Shown here piece by piece: positions 21,118 to 31,985 of a DNA stretch of 64,000 bases (within the stretch, counting starts at the first letter, position 1; the number at the start of each line of letters is the position of its first letter). The notes beneath the pieces are model-generated. The model made no database searches and was not told where the DNA came from. It saw nothing but the letters and a program-made list of their open reading frames with translations. The stretch comes from Pseudogymnoascus destructans (Eukaryota > Ascomycota > Leotiomycetes > Thelebolales > Thelebolaceae): assembly GCF_001641265.1 (NCBI RefSeq), contig NW_020167537.1:834972-898971 (forward strand), written 5' to 3'. Position numbers and translations under genes: made by a program.

Positions 21118-22060
21118 TGATACTAAGCAAGCAACTACTTTGAACATAAGAGCTAGGAATACTGTTAGGACTTTAGTTGGATCAACTAGACCCTATAGGG
21201 GCATAGCTAGGACAGACTAGCTAGATTTGACACCATAAGGGTGTGTAAGCGGTTTACACCACTATAGCGATGTAGTAGATAGCAAGTGTGGTTATACTAT
21301 AGATAGGATGGGCTAGGAAAGAGGGATAGGCAGAGACTTAGGTTTAGGAGGAACTAGAAGCAGGGGTGCTGTTGCAGAGGCAACATAGTATAGTGTAAGG
21401 GGAATGTTAGAACTGCGTTCCTAGTAGTATGCTGTACATACGTAGCCTATGTACCAACTGTGTATATATAGGGGCTTCGCCCCCTATAGTTTCTCAATCA
21501 AGTTGTTAAACTCTAATTATGTGTTTAACATTAGGTGTTGGAACTGTGTTCCTAGTAGTATGCTACACATGTGTAGCCTGTATACCAACTGTGTATATAT
21601 AGGGGCTTCGCCCCCTATAGTTTCTTAAACTCTAATTATGTATTTAACAGGTTATGAGCCTAGGTTAAGCACATAATGCGCTACGCCAAATGCAGATAAT
21701 TAACAGCTTCTCTCATAGATCTCATAGGAGAGAGTAGCTATGTTGTACGATTGAGCGAAAGATTCGCCGTTACAGACAGCTCCTCATGACTACCATCATA
21801 TAGCAGAAGCAGCACTGGTTACAAGACGAGTGTAGGCCATGCTAAGCAAGCAACTACTTTGAACGTAAGAGCTAGGAAAGCCAGATTCAACACCATGAGG
21901 GTGCATAGCGGTCAACACCACCATAGCGATGGTGCATAGGTAGCAGCAGTATAGCGTAAGGGGAGTGTTGGAACTGCGTTCCTGGTAGTACAATGCACAT
22001 GCGTAGCCTGTATACCAACTGTGTATATATAGGGGGTGTATATATAGGGGCTTCGCCGCC
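21118..22060. repeat. tandem, partly deleted repeats with short LTR-like units
   Basis: A block beginning CTAAGCAAGCAACTACTTTG at about 21119 recurs at about 21842. Each is followed by a unit starting TGTT(A/G)GAACTG at 21405, 21536 and 21967. The first two units run 126 and 114 bp and end TTTAACA, with TTAGG between them; all contain TATATATAGGGGCTTCGCC. They look like short LTRs (TG...CA) in degenerate tandem array, perhaps the end of a retrotransposon. No coding sequence was recognised. Confidence 0.5.
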
Positions 22061-22466
22061 CGTAATGTAGGTCGTGGCGTAATAGGGAGTATGGCATAAT
22101 CAGGAGGAAGTACCTTCACAGCAAAATTTGTATGTCAAGGTACTTAATTTTTGAAAATTCAATTAATTAATAATGACTTCAATAAAAATACTAGAGCTTA
22201 TCCCTTTTATATATAGGAAGTGTATAAGGCTATCTAATATACATGAAAACACTACTCGGTGGTTTGTCCACCTATGAGCGAAGCGAGTAGGTGGCGAAAG
22301 CGAGTTGGGTATGCGAAAGCGAGTTTGGGTATGCATCAATATGATATACATATATATAAATCAACAGGGTAATAGCATAGTATTGATAGATAACTACCTG
22401 AACAATATAAAATTAACAGAGCTATTTTCACTATCTAAACTTTGTACCGACTCATTTTCATCTTCG
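22061..22466. other. non-coding AT-rich sequence with transposon-end fragments
   Basis: GTCGTGGCGTAATAGGGAG near 22071 recurs near 29512. At 22281-22323 a GCGAAAGCGAGTT(T)GGGTATGC motif occurs twice in tandem, like the doubled motifs in the TIRs of nearby pogo-like elements, and a related fragment is at 8347. Nothing coding seen. Confidence 0.45.
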
Positions 22467-22880
22467 CCAAGGTCAGAGTACCTATAGATAAATTATGTCA
22501 TAACTTAACCAATCTTGTGGGTAACTAAGGAGCAATGACGTGTAATGAATCATAGAGGGTTGTAGAAGCTTCTAGAGCTATCGTTCATGTTCCTAGGCCT
22601 CTAGTTGGTAGAGATATGCCATGTGGTAGTATTGGCCCACCCCCTTAAGGAGGAGATTTTCTTAATAACTTGTTGAATGAGTGTCCAAATGATATGCCGT
22701 GATGTATGTAGCATAAACAGATGTAGTAGAAGAGTTTGCAGCAATCGTTGAGTAGTATTGCTTCTGTTGTTGGTGTGATAAGCCAAGATATGTATGGTGA
22801 CTTGTAGGTTTGAGGAGGAGATTTCTAAGTTTGCTCTTGAGTTTGATAGCAAACTGAGTGCAACGAATGTCAGTATGACA
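22467..22880 (-). repeat. truncated LTR of the Gy3 family
   Basis: Matches the right-hand part of the Gy3 LTR (equivalent to about 10968-11382) with few differences and ends CAGTATGACA. The left part is missing and there is no target-site duplication. Confidence 0.85.
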
Positions 22881-23027
22881 CCTAGGCTTCTACTACACTA
22901 AAACCCTCTACTTTTCAGGGTAGAAGAGGGGCTACAGCACTAGAAAACCTGGGTTCTAGAGGGGTTTAGCAGCCCCTCAAGAGAGAGCTACTAGAACTGG
23001 CTTACTGCCACAGAGGAGGTAGTAATA

Positions 23028-24647
23028 CTCGTGCGGCCCAAAAGTTTCCACAGGGTCTGTGCACAACAGCCAATTAGATTGTAGGAATCTATCAAGCACC
23101 ATGTACTTGTACCCGAGTACACGCGTAGAAAATGTACACGCGTAGAATATGAGAGTGAATGAAGCAATGAAGTAATGCTCAACAATGGCTGAAATCTCAA
23201 TACCACTACGTGCTGCAATTATTACCTTGCGTGTATACATGAACGCATCATATGGAGAGATTGAAAAGAAGCTTGGAATCTCAGCTGACTCTATTGCATA
23301 TATATGGCACCAAACTGTTAAAAGGGCAGGGAATACTGAAATTCACAACCTTCTCCAACACCTCGAATCAAAGCCACGAAGCGGAAGACCACAGACAATT
23401 TAAAAGGATTCTGAAGAGTCACTACGCATACGATCTTTGCTACTTGCAAATCCATTTGACACTTTTCAACAAGTTATTAATAAGGAAAATCTACCCTACG
23501 CACGATCAATTGTCGAACGAGTTGCAAAGAATCACTCAAGTGTTGAAATTCCACAACCTATTGTACGGAAAAACATCTGCCTCAAGCCCTACTTGGATAA
23601 TATCATTCCTTCAGTACGATGGAAATTCTGCAAATGGGCACTATCCGAACTTGAAGCTGGATCAATTTTTATTTTCTCAGACGAATCATATATCAATTTC
23701 GGAGGGAATCCACATAAGAAACGACGGATAACAGTTCAACGGGGTCAAACAGCAGAGAGCATGGCAATTCAACAGAAGAAATCTTTATTTCAAGTTATGT
23801 TTTGGGGAGCAATGAGTTCAGAAACCTCTATCTTACGCCCTTCTCGTTCATGGATTCCTGAAAGTATAGAAGAGAAGCAGATACATGTGCAGAAACTACG
23901 AGAGATAAATGCATATTGGAAATCAAAAGCAGAGAATGAACTTGTTAGAGCAACAACAGTTGGAACTCTTGAGTACGGATATATGGAAACTCTAAATGCA
24001 GATATTCGGAATGGCAAAAGCAAATGGAAAAAGGCACGAGTTGCTTCACAAGAGTTTGGAGATATAGAGACATGGAGTAGAGGACGGCAATCAGAAGGGC
24101 AAGAAGTTTCAAAGGGCGGGATTGATTGGTTTCTATATCGAGAGATGGTTCTTATTCCTCTTCTCTTCCCCTACTTTCGAAAAGTAAAGGCTTTACATCC
24201 TACAAAACGAGTATGGTTTGTGGATGATAATGTAAGTCTTCATTTGAAGGCTCACCGATCATTGGAAGATTATATGAAGAAGGAGGGAATCTATAGAGTG
24301 AAATTTTGGCCTCCAAACTCTCCCGATTTGCACCCTATTGAAAATGCCTTTGATTATCTCAAGGATCAGGTTGATGGCTATACACCATTAAACGGAGGGA
24401 AGTTTGAGAGAGCTCATGCACGGGTATTTCTTGAGGAAGAATGGGGGAAAAAAATGGATGGGAAATCTACACAATTATGTGCTTCGTTTAAGGACAAGTT
24501 GGAGCGGTGTATTGCAGTCAATGGGGGGAACAACTTTCGTGGGTAGATCAGTACAAGTACGTAGAGTATGTACATGCATTTTCTCCAAGTACTTACACGC
24601 CCCACTTATTACACACAGACCCTGTGGAAACTTTTGGGCCGCACGAG
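23028..24647 (+). mobile_element. Tc1/mariner-type transposon
   Basis: 1620 bp flanked by TA (23026-23027, 24648-24649) with 34-bp perfect inverted repeats (23028-23061, 24614-24647) starting CTCGTGCGGCCCAAAAG. One transposase ORF with a single internal stop. Inserted in a transposase relic, whose frame is restored by removal. Confidence 0.92.
23185..24546 (+). pseudogene. Tc1-like DD34E transposase with one nonsense codon
   Basis: A 453-codon frame with one internal stop, TAA at 23401. The N-terminus is a helix-turn-helix (YGEIEKKLGISADSIAYIW). The catalytic core shows IFSDESYINFG (first Asp), VWFVDDNVSLH (second Asp) and PPNSPDLHPIEN (third, Glu), the DD34E arrangement of Tc1. About 130 residues separate the first and second Asp, longer than in small Tc1 proteins, a form seen in fungi. 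The single stop lies between the DNA-binding and catalytic parts; a CAA-to-TAA change or an internal start at 23437 are both possible. The rest of the frame is intact, so the element died recently or the protein is made by readthrough (unlikely). Confidence 0.85.
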
Positions 24648-25336
24648 TAGGGGGTCGGATTCAGGAGCTTGACCTACAGGCGGCTGTTCGACGCCAGGTT
24701 GAGCAGTCAAAGAAGCGGGCAAGCCGGAGCCGGGCCCGGCTTCAGTTTGGAGGTGAGCTCCTAGCTGCTGAAGCTCACGAGCTTCGGGCCTAGAAAGCAG
24801 AGCAGGCCTAGAAAGCAGAGCAGGCCTAGAAGCTCGCAGCCAAAAAAGCACGGGTAGCCCGCCAGGCTGCAAACCAGGCCCATAAGCAGCTTCGTAGGGC
24901 TGGAATTGAGGCTCGTAAGGACGCCTTCGGAAGAAGAGGCTGGCAACTCTTTAAGGATCAGGCCTCCCAATTCCAGACCCAGAAGCTGTCGAGAGCGAGA
25001 GCGAGAGCGAGCATGGGAGCGAGCGTGGGAGTGAGCGTGGGAGTGGGAGTGGGAGTGAGAGTGGGAGTGACGATGTGATAATTTCTTACGATGATTGATT
25101 GATGTACCATTACATATGAATTACTATGGAGTGGTACTTACAAATTACAAATTGCGAAACCGCGCACATCGCTTCCTCCAACCTAGAGCGAAGCGACAAG
25201 GTTGGTTACGACGATTAAAAGGTAACATAACATAAATTCCCACGCTTTTAATGTTCTACAACTAGAACCCTGCTCGGTCAATAGTCCTCCCGAGAGCCGT
25301 AACACCACTGTTTTCCCTTGACCTAGAGTAAACATC

Positions 25337-27385
25337 TTACAGGCTGTGACCGTTGCTATGAGCATGATTGTGACCCTCATGTCCTTGCTCCTCAAACTGC
25401 ATTGGCGTAGTAGCCCAATCCTCAAATCCATCTAGGAAGCATATCAGTTCTCATACTTCTTCTGACTAGAATCAACAGAAAAAAGATCACTTACCTTCAA
25501 ACGCCGTATTTAACGCATCTTGCCTCTCTTCATCAGTTAACCCACTATTACGCATAATCTTGCTCCACTTCTCCATCTCACTATCTGTGAGCAAGCTGTT
25601 GTTTAAGGTCGTCGTTATTAACTGGACGTCAATCCCCTCCCCAATGCATACAATTTCCTGACGGCGGTCTTCCCACTCGCCTTTGAAATCTGCCTTGATC
25701 ATGCTTACAACTTGAGGATCAGCAGGCCAGAATTCCCGCGGTATTGTACAGAACCATGGACTTCCGCCTTGGATTGTTAGCATTCCGCCTGCTTGAGACC
25801 ATTCACCATGTTGAGAGGGACGTGTTGCGAGCCAGAAAAACCCCTTAGATCGCAGGAGAGGAGCGAAGGCGGGATGGCATGCTTTATTACGGAGAATAAC
25901 CTACGCGTTGAGCGATGTTAGTTGATGTAGCAGTGGCGAAGGGATACGTACTTCAGTTGGGATCTCACTGCTGAAATCGTCCACTTCCATGTCGAGGTCT
26001 TCGTCATCTGTAGAGTTTTCGCAGGGCATGGTAGTAGAGCCCTTGCGCGCATCGTTGTGGCCCTCGGAGTCACTCTCGTCATCACTTGTTTCCATCTTAT
26101 CTTCTTCATTTTCGGTGTCCTCGTCAACATCATCATGTGTTTCCACATTTTGGAGGAGAATAAACTTGTCATGGAGGAGTTTGAAGAGTTTCTTGGGATG
26201 GAATGGTCGCCGGGCGCAATAGACAAAATTGTTCACACCATATCTTATCTTCGTTAGCACATCCATGGCACCAAGCAACATTTATCATTGTTAGCAAAAA
26301 GGGAAACTTACTCCTCTGTCTCTGGTTTCGGAGTCACCTTCATAATACCATTGACTTCCCGTAAAGTCAATTCATGCAAACTGCTCAGCCATCCAGACCC
26401 TAACGCCGCCTTTTCAAAGTCGAATCTTCCCGTGTTAATAATTTCCCTCACATCAACCTTAGAGTAATTGGTCTCTAAAACCAATGCGGACGGATTCAGT
26501 GCTTTGCAAGTTCTTAAAACCTTGCCTTTGGTTTCAAGATCTACCGCATCAATCTTGTTGACAATGATAACATTAGCAAATTCAATTTGATCGACGAGAA
26601 GGTCGCTAATGGTCCGGTCATCCTCTTCAGGAACTAAACCTTCAGACTTACGGTCTGAGAGAAATTCTGGAGTGTGAAAGTTGCTGAAGAGGTTGAAGGC
26701 GTCGATCACAGTTACACATGTGTCAAGGCGGGCGAGCTTATGGAGACCACCTATCTCTGCGCTGGCAAGGAAATTAATTATTGGGACTTTCCGTGTCTTA
26801 GAATAATAATAAAACCTACATCTCTTTTATAATGGCATTGTTCTCATCATCCGGTGCTAGCCCGCCCTGCTCAATCATTGCAGCAGTAAATTCTGTCGTG
26901 AAAGTCTCGGCAACTTGCTGCGGCTCGGAAATTCCAGTAGACTCAATCATGACGTATTCAATATCTCCGTTGCGTGAGAGATCGACGAGGCTTTCGAGGA
27001 GATCGCCACGAAGAGTACAGCAGATGCAGCCATTCTGAAGCTGGATCAATTTTTCTTTGCTTGCAGAAATAACGTGGTTGGAGATCAGGGAAGCGTCAAT
27101 ATTGATACTGAGGTGTTTATTAGTGAATACTCTTACAAGTAAGAACGCTTCATTCATGCCTGCTCATATCATTGACAATGACAGCAATGCGAAGGCCGTG
27201 GTCAGGGGACTTTAGAATATGCTCCATTAGAGTGGTTTTTCCACTTCCCTGGTAGAATTTAGTCATCTGCCCAATTATTCCTCGAGCGGTGAATAAACCA
27301 GAAAGCCAGAAAGCAAAGTAACTGGTAATTGCCGAATGGTCTTTCCAAGCGGCATTGCCGCGCTCCCCTCTTCAATTGAACCCAT
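25337..27385 (-). CDS. CobW/G3E-family GTPase (COG0523), seven exons, 568 aa
   Basis: Exons on the minus strand: 27385-27299, 27248-27160, 27107-26820, 26761-26312, 26243-25952, 25900-25495, 25431-25337; introns are 50, 52, 58, 68, 51 and 63 nt and every junction keeps the frame. G3E proteins are P-loop GTPases that act as metallochaperones or metal insertases. Visible motifs: Walker A GSGKTTL at residues 30-36, directly after intron 1; the metal-binding CICC within LQNGCICCTLRGDL near 83-90; IESTGISEP near 112; NKID near 222; the CobW C-terminal domain (LRSKGFFWLATRP, HGEWSQAGG). Special traits are a strongly acidic insertion at about 336-390 and a His-rich end (GHEGHNHAHSNGH), both plausible metal-binding segments. 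Intron 2 appears to use a GC donor (AG|GCATGA). Start is the first ATG in frame. It is the only intact host-type gene in this window. Metal identity (zinc or another) cannot be read from sequence. Confidence 0.93.
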
Positions 27386-27829
27386 TATTCTGATTTTGTT
27401 TCGAGCCCAAGAACAATAGCGTTTCTTCTTTTGGTGTGTTGAAAGAGAAAAAGGATTTTAATATCATCAGAAGAGGATATACGTAGCTTTAAGCCCTGCC
27501 TTGCAAAATTAGGGACAGCCTCGAATAAGATAGCCACCAGGGTGCCATTCAGTCAACCAATACAAGATGTTTGAAAATAAATTTGTAGCTAATGATTGGT
27601 TAAGAGCGATCGGCCGGCGGTTGAGTTGACTCGATTGTGTGCATCTTTCCCTAAGTTGGAAGAGAGAGACTCCACCAAGGGAGTCGAAACGGGCTGCAGT
27701 TACCGTAGCCTTTTATAACGTTTGTGATGGGTCAGTTGATTCCGACACGGAGCAACGTCTTGGGGCGAGTTCGATACTTTCACCAAAAATCTTCGTTATA
27801 TGCATCTACAATAACGCATTATCTTGAAT
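27386..27829. other. upstream region of the GTPase gene
   Basis: Contains short CT-rich and A-rich stretches but no clear TATA box or repeat. A few short open frames are not convincing. It presumably holds the GTPase promoter. Confidence 0.4.
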
Positions 27830-28036
27830 AAGAATATCATGTTAATTTGAGAAGCCCGAGGGCTTCTCAAATTAAAATGATATTCTTATGGCTAATGCTG
27901 CCTAAACGATACCTTGATGGCCACTTGAGAACTTTGGATCAATCGCCATTCCGAGAAGATTCAGTTGTCGGAATGGCGATTGATCCAAAGTTCTCAAGTG
28001 GCCATCAAGGTATCGTTTAGGCAGCATTAGCCATAA
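27830..28036. repeat. two abutting long palindromes (foldback structure)
   Basis: First hairpin: 27-nt arms at 27830-27856 and 27861-27887 with one mismatch and a 4-nt loop. Second: perfect 69-nt arms at 27886-27954 and 27968-28036 with a 13-nt loop. The end of the first overlaps the start of the second by two bases (TT). No coding content. Either a foldback transposon/MITE or a product of template switching during replication; no target-site duplication was identified. Confidence 0.9.
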
Positions 28037-28146
28037 CCATCCGGGTTACATTGTTAAACACGGGGTGGGTCTACCACAACCCCCCGACTAAGACTATTCA
28101 TTTTAAAAAGGCCTTATCCCTTCTCCTGAGCAAAGTAACCATAGAT

Positions 28147-28471
28147 ATGGCTTCAGAATACCCGCAAATTTCTGACGTGGCCATTATTGGGCTGGGACAT
28201 GTGACCTTGCTGTAGCATCACGTATGAGAAAGTCAAGGCCCTCAGCACTCTTCAGATTTTGACCATCAGAGACTGGATTAAGCGCCATAAAGACCGTGCA
28301 AGGATTGTACCTACTAAGGGCGTGCGTGCAACGAACAAAACCATCATTGAAGACAAATCAGACATGCCACGCAGACGAATCTACGAGCTACCAAGATTCC
28401 CGATGGCAGTGGACGACTCGTCGGGGCTAGAGTTGGTGACAAAAAGTGAAAAAAACTCTTCCATGCCCTAG
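28147..28471 (+). pseudogene. possible fragment of a flavin/NAD-binding protein
   Basis: An ATG at 28147 opens MASEYPQISDVAIIGLGHV, resembling the first beta strand and glycine-rich turn of a Rossmann dinucleotide-binding domain, but a TAG follows after 22 codons and the second glycine pattern is damaged. A second frame from 28259 (RDWIKRHKDRARIV ... MPRRRIYELPRFPM) reads like protein sequence but matches no family I can name. Treat as a weak call. Confidence 0.25.
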
Positions 28472-29764
28472 CCAAGCTCAAGCTTGCGAGGGCCTTTAGA
28501 GATATAGTGGCAAGAAGTATCAAGCCTCCCTCCCCAAGCGTCTGCTGTAGAATTATGCCCAACAAACCTATCCGGTCCTTATGTAGACCCCTACATAACC
28601 GATGCTTATGACTGGTCACCTCCGTGCCCTTCCCTTACCCCGCCGCATGTCCCTAATCATTTCGCTCATTAGGCATAGCTACTACAACTACGGCGGCCTT
28701 CCATCGTCCATTTCCAGGATCCCGGAGATGCGGACATAAGAAACCTAGCCATCCGCTTCATATGTATGTCAAATCAATGTGTCATAGTGGTCTTGACTTT
28801 GTGTTAACCTGGTTGCCACGTAAGCTTGTGTTGGAACTTGCGTGGGGCTCTGTGGGTTGCAGCCGTGACCAGAACATAAGGCAAGAAACCATCCTCAATA
28901 GCGAGCATACTCCGTACTTCTACACATAGATATTGTTTTCGATCAGGCTGGTAAAGCTTGGAACACTAGCTGCGAAGAGTGGGCTGTCGCCATGCCTCGT
29001 CTCCCAAGCACTCAGTATTCGGGACATCAGTCTCACGACGGGCAATTCCGGTTCAGGTTCCCGCTCTAGAAACACTTCTGTCCTCTGACGGCAGCGAGAT
29101 ACATGGGCACAGATAGCAGAACGAAAAGTCTTAAAAAGCAGTTAAAGCAGAGCCCATGGGCCTTCTTGATTGACCCCCAAGCCCCCACAACGGAGACAAA
29201 TCATGTGGCGGGCACGCGGAAGAGAATGGTTTATGCAGGATCGCTTTAAAGCATTGGTAATACAATGTACGTAATCAGTAGGAACTGGTACAGCCCATCG
29301 AGAAGTATAGCCAATGGTTCTTAATCCTACTAGCGACAACGAACAAATCTGAATCAGGCATATGTATGCTTCTGATCGTCCAACTAAGGAATTGGCGGCA
29401 GGCGCACCGTCCAGTTCCTCGCTAAATCCAAAGGCACGTGATCGCGATTCGCTGACCCTAATATTAAACACATAATTGGAGTTTGACGACTTGATTGAGA
29501 AACTAATGTTAGTCGTGGCGTAATCGGGAGTATGGCGTAATCGGGATAGTGGGGTTGGCTACCCCATCAAACCGGCTGCCACAGCAAAACTGAGGATCAC
29601 ATAATCTACTCTTCAACTCTTAATAACTTCTGTAATTGGCCTTGTAAGACTTAGCCCTTTTATACTTATAATCTTGGGAAAATGAATTAAGTAACCCTCC
29701 CTGTTTTGAAAGTATATGAATAAAGGGCAAAAACTCCATATACCCAGTAAAACAATAAATAAAT
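28472..29764. other. no gene recognised; transposon-end fragments at the right
   Basis: 28472-29500 holds no frame I can support. Near 29512-29545 two copies of GCGTAATCGGGA occur, related to 22071. 29672-29712 (GAATTAAGTAACCCT ... TTTTGAAAGTATA) matches the flanks of the pogo-like copies at about 10392 and 32460. 29716-29750 (GGGCAAAAACTCCATATAC) resembles 17639 and 31975. Confidence 0.45.
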
Positions 29765-30145
29765 TCAATATACCCAGTTCCATCCCACATAAGCCCAATC
29801 TAGAAACTCCCACGTTCTCATATGTGCCTGGCATGTCCGAGCCAGCCCGACGACAAGCTTCCATTGCTCGTTGTTGGGGATGGCTCGGATACGCCAGGCA
29901 CAGCCCTCCTCGGGACAAACGGCGGTTGCCCCGTCTTTGTCCCTCCTCTGGAGCCGCCAGGAGAACTTCTCCTTGACGGCCCAGTCGCCCAGGGCACGGG
30001 ACCAAGCGTCCAAGTCGAGGAACTTGCTACCGTCAACAGGGGCAGCGAGTTCGGCTAGGAGGCAGGGGCGGGGGAGGCAGGGGAGTTTGTGCCTAGCGCA
30101 AGGGCTTCTGAGGGTGGTTTCGAGGGGGTCAGAGGAGGGAGGGAG
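29765..30145 (-). pseudogene. MULE (Mutator-like) transposase N-terminal relic
   Basis: On the minus strand: a Pro/Ser-rich leader, then FLDLDAWSRALGDWAVKEKF, WRLQRRDKDG, a CPEEGCAWRIRAIPN zinc-ligand block and TCQAHMRTWEF. This is the FAR1/MuDR-type DNA-binding domain (WRKY-GCM1-like, CX4-5C...HXC/H) found at the N-terminus of fungal MULE transposases. The catalytic domain is missing. A solo LTR (30146-30452) interrupts the Pro-rich leader; the leader-like sequence resumes after it. Confidence 0.68.
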
Positions 30146-30452
30146 TGTTACGGCTAAGTCCTAGTGCTATGGCTAGCGCTTACAGCTGCAACCTCACGTG
30201 ATGGATAACATTGGATATCATGGATATTATGTTATCCATGTTATCCACGGATATCCCTTTGGCACGACGCCACTATATAGTAGATAGTATTTCCTTAGAT
30301 AGGAGCTTCGTGCTCAACTCAATATAGTATTCTTTACAATACTGTAATGTGTTACTTGGAAAGCCTTTGTGTCTAATCCCCTGCCTCCTCTGTCAAGTCA
30401 ACCTTATGCAAGAAACCTCTGTGTCTTCTATCATTTAGAAGTCAGCGTTACA
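30146..30452 (+). repeat. solo LTR sharing its right half with the Gy2 LTR family
   Basis: 307 bp, TGTTACGGC ... GCGTTACA, flanked by GGGAG (30141-30145, 30453-30457). From GGCACGACGCCACTATATA onward it closely matches Gy2 LTRs, but the left (U3-like) part is different and is rich in GGATATC/GTTATCC repeats. Confidence 0.9.
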
Positions 30453-30917
30453 GGGAGCCTGGGAGGTGTCAGCGGGGTTCTGTGGTAGAGGGGAGGAAGG
30501 GAAGGGGGAGGAGGTTTGGGGGTCTCAATTGACTCCCAACTTACCATGCAATTGAGCTGGTATATTGCCAGCTCAATTGCTTCAAAAAGGCCATATGAGA
30601 GCACGTACTCTCAAATGAGAGTATGCCTCTCATTGGCTCGTTAACCTTTCCAAAGGAGGGTTAGTGTCATACTGACATTTGTTGCACTCAGTTTGCTATT
30701 AAACTCAAGAGCAAACTTAGAAATCTCCTCCTCAAACCTACAAGTCACTATACATATTTTGGCTTGTCACACCAACAACAAGAGCAATACTACTCAACGA
30801 TTGCTACAACCCTCTATGATTCATTACATGTCATTGCTCCTTAGTTACTGGGCCGATTTGACCACATAGCATATCTCTACAACCCTCTATGATTCATTAC
30901 ATGACATCACTCCTTAG

Positions 30918-31230
30918 TGTAAGGACACAGGGAATACGGCTCTCCGTAGGTGCATATGGGAGTGCGAGTCGGAGGTGATGCTGTATTCTATCCTATAGGT
31001 CTACTACGAAGGATACAAAAAAGATGAAAGGGGAGCTTATAGCTTCCTACCCCTTATGTACCTAAATGGGGTCCGACTCGGCTAGGCCTTAGCGTACCGG
31101 TAGATCCACTCCCGTCTGCCGCCCGAATCGACCCCGACCCTAGAACATCTATGCTGCTATACTACTATGTCGCCTATTCCGCGTTGTCTTACGGGTCCGA
31201 GGGTACCCCGTGTAAGGAGGCATCCTTACA
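30918..31230 (+). repeat. nested solo LTR (TGTAAGGACACAGGG family)
   Basis: 313 bp ending CATCCTTACA, flanked by CTTAG (30913-30917, 31231-31235). Same family as 60404-60775. Absent from the partner segment, so it arrived after the duplication. Confidence 0.92.
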
Positions 31231-31617
31231 CTTAGTTACTGGGCTAATACTACCCATGACATATCTCTATCAACTAGAGGACTAGGAACATGAACGATAG
31301 CTCCAAAAGCTTCTACAACCCTCTATGATTCATTACACGTCATCGCTCCTTAGTTACCCACAAGATTGGTTAAGTTATGACATAATCTGTCTATAGGGGT
31401 ACTCTGACCTTGGACCTCCTTTCACTTCCTATAGGCTAGAAACCTAGGAGATGGTTCTATGGAATTCTCTTACGTCGACTACAGTTACCAAGCCTGGTTA
31501 GTCATGGAAAGTCTTGGAAAATGAGAGAACTACACTCCTTTAGTATAAATAGGATTGCCCTTTCCTTAAGAAAGGGCAAGCAGACAATACAGTCAATCGA
31601 CTATCACATACTTCCAC

Positions 31618-31682
31618 GGAGTAACAAGATCAATGCTTGGAAGCTTCTTTTCCAAGCTTCCAAGCATTGATCTTGTTACTCC
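31618..31682. repeat. perfect 29-nt inverted duplication inside an LTR
   Basis: Arms 31618-31646 and 31654-31682, loop of 7 nt. The partner LTR at about 17938 and the Gy3 LTRs have only one arm, so the hairpin was created here by copying a segment backwards. Confidence 0.9.
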
Positions 31683-31985
31683 TTGTTTCTGAAAAGTCAG
31701 TGAGGTGCTAACCTCTGACTTATCCCTGAGTTCTCAGACTCAACATTTGTTACAACTTGTCTAAACCACTCCACCACATCATACACCTGATTGCTGTGTT
31801 GTGGAATAGTCTAAGCTGCAACCCTTTGGCTCTGTTTCCTAAGACAGTGTATTGTCTTAGTAAAATCATCCCTTCCTTGGGTGGCTAGATTCTCACATCT
31901 GGTGCACCCACCATTACAGTTAGCGGCCGACTGGGTAGATGGAGTTTTCTTACCAGTTTAGTGGGTATATGAAGTTTTTGCCCAT

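Larger units (their letters stand above)
22941..25079 (+). pseudogene. pogo-type transposase C-terminal relic split by a Tc1-like element
   Basis: Removing 23028-24647 and one TA joins the flanks in frame: SPSRESY-stop-NWLTATEEVVIGG at the left, then RIQELDLQAAVRRQVEQSKK, then an Ala/Arg/Lys-rich coiled-coil region on the right. Three TAG codons at 24791, 24809 and 24827 sit where CAG fits a KAEQAQ repeat, consistent with C-to-T change. The frame ends in a GVGV hexamer minisatellite at about 25010-25075. This is the coiled-coil tail typical of fungal DDE_1 transposases; the catalytic domain is absent. Confidence 0.6.
30665..31918 (+). repeat. older solo LTR of the Gy3 family, inverted copy, interrupted
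   Basis: TGTCATACTG ... CACCATTACA flanked by GTTAG (30660-30664, 31919-31923), the complement of the CTAAC flanks at 17.7-18.9 kb. Contains a nested solo LTR and a hairpin not found in the partner. Confidence 0.88.

Noticed and set aside
28344..28619. Minus-strand 91-codon ORF
   Set aside because: Overlaps the weak plus-strand relic and has no recognisable motif.
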